Shown piece after piece: positions 61,322 through 64,000 of a stretch of 64,000 nucleotides of DNA. Each line of letters starts with the position of its first letter. Positions within the stretch are counted from its first letter, which is position 1. The notes beneath the pieces were generated by a model. The model was not told the DNA's origin. It saw only the letters and a program-made list of their open reading frames with translations, and did no database searches. The position numbers were made by a program, and so were the translations under genes. Source of the stretch: Colius striatus (lineage: Eukaryota; Chordata; Aves; Coliiformes; Coliidae); contig NC_084771.1 of the NCBI RefSeq assembly GCF_028858725.1, positions 8,088,915 through 8,152,914 of the forward strand. The letters run 5' to 3'.

Positions 61322-61762
61322 GCAATGGAACTGGGGAAGGGGTTGGAGCATGTCTGAGGGGAGCAGCTGAGGGAACAGGGAGTGGTTAGTCTGGAGAAGA
61401 GAGGGCTGAGGGAGGTCATGAGCACTCTCTATGACTACCTGACAGGAGGTTGTAGTGAGGTGAGAGTCGATCTCTTCTTCCATGTAATGAATGATGAGAC
61501 AAGAGGAAACAGCCTCAAGTTTCCTCAGAGGAGGCTGAGATTGGAGACTGGGAAAAGCTTTTTCCCTGAGAGGGGTGTCAGCCCCTGTGCCAGGCTGCCC
61601 AGGGAGCTGGGGGAGTACCCAGCCATGGAGGGATCCCGAAGCTGTGGAGCTGAGGTGCTGAGGGCCAGGGGTGAGTCCTGGGCTGGGCAGGGTGAGGGCA
61701 GGGCTGGGACTGCAGCAGCTTCAAGGGCTTTGCCAACCAAATGAGTTTATGACTCTATGGTC
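61322..61762 (+). repeat. CR1 retrotransposon 3' end, second subfamily
   Basis: This plus-strand copy begins near GCAATGGAACTGGGGAAGGG and runs through GACTACCTGACAGGAGGTTG and GTGCCAGGCTGCCCAGGGAG to the tail TGAGTTTATGACTCTATGG. It belongs with the copies at 5012-5690 and 17975-18178. No coding capacity remains. Confidence 0.92.
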
Positions 61763-63559
61763 CTACAAATACACTGTGCAGACAAGAAGAGGGAAACACA
61801 TATGCAGTCCTGCAGTAGCTGTTACAGGGCTCCTCACCACTTTACACACCCCTTGGAAAGAGAACTTTGCCCCCCATCTTGGACAAATTGGGCAAAAACA
61901 TTAAAATCATCACCACCAAAGCTAAGCACACATCTCCCTCCCCCCAAAGCCCCTTCCCCACAAAATTCTCACTTATCTCCACAGGATAAAAGACAAATTC
62001 TATTCCATATATCCCCATAGGCCATAGGTTACAGGATTCTGTGTGTCAAGGATTCTGAACTGCAAAGGGTGGCAAAGAAGCTTTAGCAGAGACAACCAAT
62101 GAAGCTATTTTTAGCATTAGCTGCATGGAAAATATTTCTCAGAGGCTCTGGTGTGTTAGAGTAGAAGACATATTTCCTCCTTTTTAGTTTCTGCTGAAAA
62201 AACAGAACTTTGAAAGTAAATAATAAGAACAAAAGAGCAATGGCACTGATGGATTTGTGGCTGGTTCTGACAAGCCCCAAAGCTCCCTGGAGAAAACCTC
62301 CTCAGTTTCATCCAGTCTGAGAGATTCAAGGTGTTCAGCTGGTCTGAATAAAATCTGGGGTGAGCTTCCAAGGTCTGTGCACCTCAGACTCCAAACCATT
62401 CAGAAATTTCCTTTCTCATTCTGCTGTCAGAGAGGAATATTTGTGTTACTGTGGAAACACTTGGATGGGGATGTTTCAGTTCATTAGCTATTCTCAGTTT
62501 CGAGAGCCCACGGAAGGCAGCGAGTGTTGTGGGATGTAGTCAGTGATGAACTAAGATGGAACCAGCAGGCTCCTCTATTAGGAAATGCTCCTGTTTTGAA
62601 TTAAAAACCGATTTCAGACACAATCTGCCTCTCTTCTGGTCAGCAGTGACATGTGCATCTTTACTAGGACCGGGGGAAATGATTACCAACATGATTTCAC
62701 TGTGCCATGTAACTGTAGCTCTGTAAGAGCAAGAGTCACTAATGAGCAATGATGCCTCAGCTGCCATAAGAGTGCAGAAGGTAATTAGAAATAATTTCTC
62801 ACAGAACACCCAGTTGTTACCTTTGCAATAAGCCTGCTTTTTCTTTTTCATTTTTCAAGGGGAAAAAGAAGTGCTTCCCATCTAGGGGCACAAAACCAGG
62901 CAGAAGTACAGCATTTTGCAATGTTTGCCCTTCAGTGTTCCTCTTTGTTATCTGATTTCCAGCATGCAAGAGGACTACAGAATAAACAACACATTTATGT
63001 ACTTGAATCTGCAAATATGCTTCTTGCTTTCTATTGTAAATCATTGTGCTCCTTTAAATTAGCCCCTGTAATTCTTTGTAAGAAGACAACCAGGAGACCA
63101 ATATTTACTTTCTGTCATAGTACAAGTTTTGACCAAACTCAGATAGCTTCTGGGTAGGATCTTTCACTGAATATCTGCTTTTCCATGCTACAAAGGTTTG
63201 ATTTGACAGCAAAACAAATTTGCTCTCCATGCTACAACCTGAAATCTACCTCGTGGTCTTTATTTCAGGCAATTGTTAATAATTAGATGATATTAGTGAT
63301 ACTAATAATCACTGAGACATGCAATTCTCTTTTCCCTGGTTGCTGTAATTTCCTTCATCAGAGACTGATTTTGTTTTTCCTCATGTGACTCCTTCCCTTG
63401 CACATGTGGAAAACATGCCCATCTCAACAAACCCACTTCAAACAGTCTACAGACTGAAATGCTGTTACTGCCTGGAATGACACATTTTAGCAACCTCATT
63501 TTGCATTTTGGAAAAGAACTTGGAAAAAGAAACAGAAGTATAAAAAAGGAACAGTAGTG
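61763..63559. other. Gene-poor stretch
   Basis: No gene or repeat was recognised. A short perfect inverted repeat, TATTAGT-GAT-ACTAATA, is at 63291-63307 in an AT-rich segment. Confidence 0.5.
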
Positions 63560-64000
63560 TCATAGAATGGTGGGGATGGGAAGGGCTCTGCAGAGCTGCT
63601 CCAGTCCAAGCTCCTGCTCAAGCAGGTTCCCCTCGCTCAGGGGGCACAGGAATGTGTCAAGGTGGGGTTGGAAACCTCCTGAGAAGGAGCCTCCACACCC
63701 TCCCTGGGCAGTCTGGGCCAGGGCTCCCTCACCTCAGCACCAAAGGACTTTTTCCTCCTGGGCCAATGGAACTTTTTGTGTTCCAGCCTGTGCCTGTTAC
63801 CCCTTGTCCTGTCACTGGGTGCTACAGAACAAAGACTGGCCCCATCCTCTCAATACCCATCCTTTAGGGATTGATCAGCATTGATAAGGTGCTCCTGAGC
63901 TCAGGCTTCTCTTCTTCAGGCTGAACAGCCCCAAGTCTCTCAGCCTTTCCTCCTCACACACATGTTCCATCCCCTCAGCATCTTGGGAACCCTGCACTGG
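63560..64000 (-). repeat. CR1 retrotransposon, first subfamily, cut by the window end
   Basis: GTCATAGAATGGTGGGGATG is the reverse-complemented CR1 tail. Inward come CTCCCTGGGCAGTCTGGGCC and, near 63920, GCTGAACAGCCCCAAGTCTC, the antisense of the ORF2 C-terminal relic. It pairs with 1295-2094 and 15777-16317 and continues past the end of the window. Confidence 0.92.

Noticed and set aside
34686..64000. P2RY10, GPR174 or ITM2A, the mammalian neighbours of LPAR4
   Set aside because: No second GPCR or BRICHOS-type sequence is present in any frame, so these genes must lie outside the window if synteny holds.
1..64000. tRNA, rRNA, CRISPR array, mitochondrial insertion, intact endogenous retrovirus
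   Set aside because: I looked for cloverleaf A/B boxes, spaced direct repeats, mitochondrial gene words and retroviral polymerase motifs in the open frames and saw none. Covariance-model and masker searches were not possible here.

Overview
The window looks like avian nuclear DNA. Its recognisable interspersed repeats are CR1 non-LTR retrotransposon fragments on both strands, several ending in short octamer-like tails such as ATTCTATGA. There are no mammalian-type SINEs or L1. The one clear protein-coding gene is an intron-poor vertebrate GPCR, LPAR4 (P2Y9/GPR23), with a CpG-island promoter about 10 kb upstream of its coding exon. The species cannot be told from the sequence alone.

Layout. 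1-23 kb is gene-poor: CR1 copies at 1.3-2.1, 5.0-5.7, 15.8-16.3, 16.4-16.6 and 18.0-18.2 kb, a CpG-enriched patch near 2.7-3.1 kb, and a few minus-strand exon-like intervals (2.7-2.95, 3.4-3.5, 9.5, 10.0 and 11.7 kb). A CpG island at about 23.04-23.78 kb holds a GTGAGT splice donor (exon end 23637). This is the likely noncoding first exon of LPAR4. The intron runs to 33004, and one exon from 33005 carries a short 5' UTR with three upstream ORFs, the whole 348-residue receptor (33158-34204) and a short 3' UTR with AATAAA at 34659. From 34.7 to 64 kb no gene is certain. This part holds older and younger CR1 copies (42.5, 49.3, 61.3 and 63.6 kb to the window end), a purine-rich stretch of about 1 kb (51.2-52.3 kb), and minus-strand exon-like intervals (44.8, 48.2-49.0, 53.3, 54.9-55.2 and 56.0 kb).

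How it fits together. LPAR4 is a lysophosphatidic-acid receptor. Its own 5' leader suggests translational control through uORFs. The minus-strand exon-like intervals have good splice sites, and several share compatible reading phases. If they are real, there may be one or two antisense spliced transcripts: one starting at the LPAR4 CpG island and running left, and one on the right arm. A single transcript spanning both sides would place LPAR4 inside a host intron, as LPAR6 lies inside RB1. I recognise none of the conceptual peptides, and intervals chosen by eye are open to chance, so these calls carry low confidence. No tRNA, rRNA, CRISPR array, mitochondrial insertion or complete retrovirus was seen.
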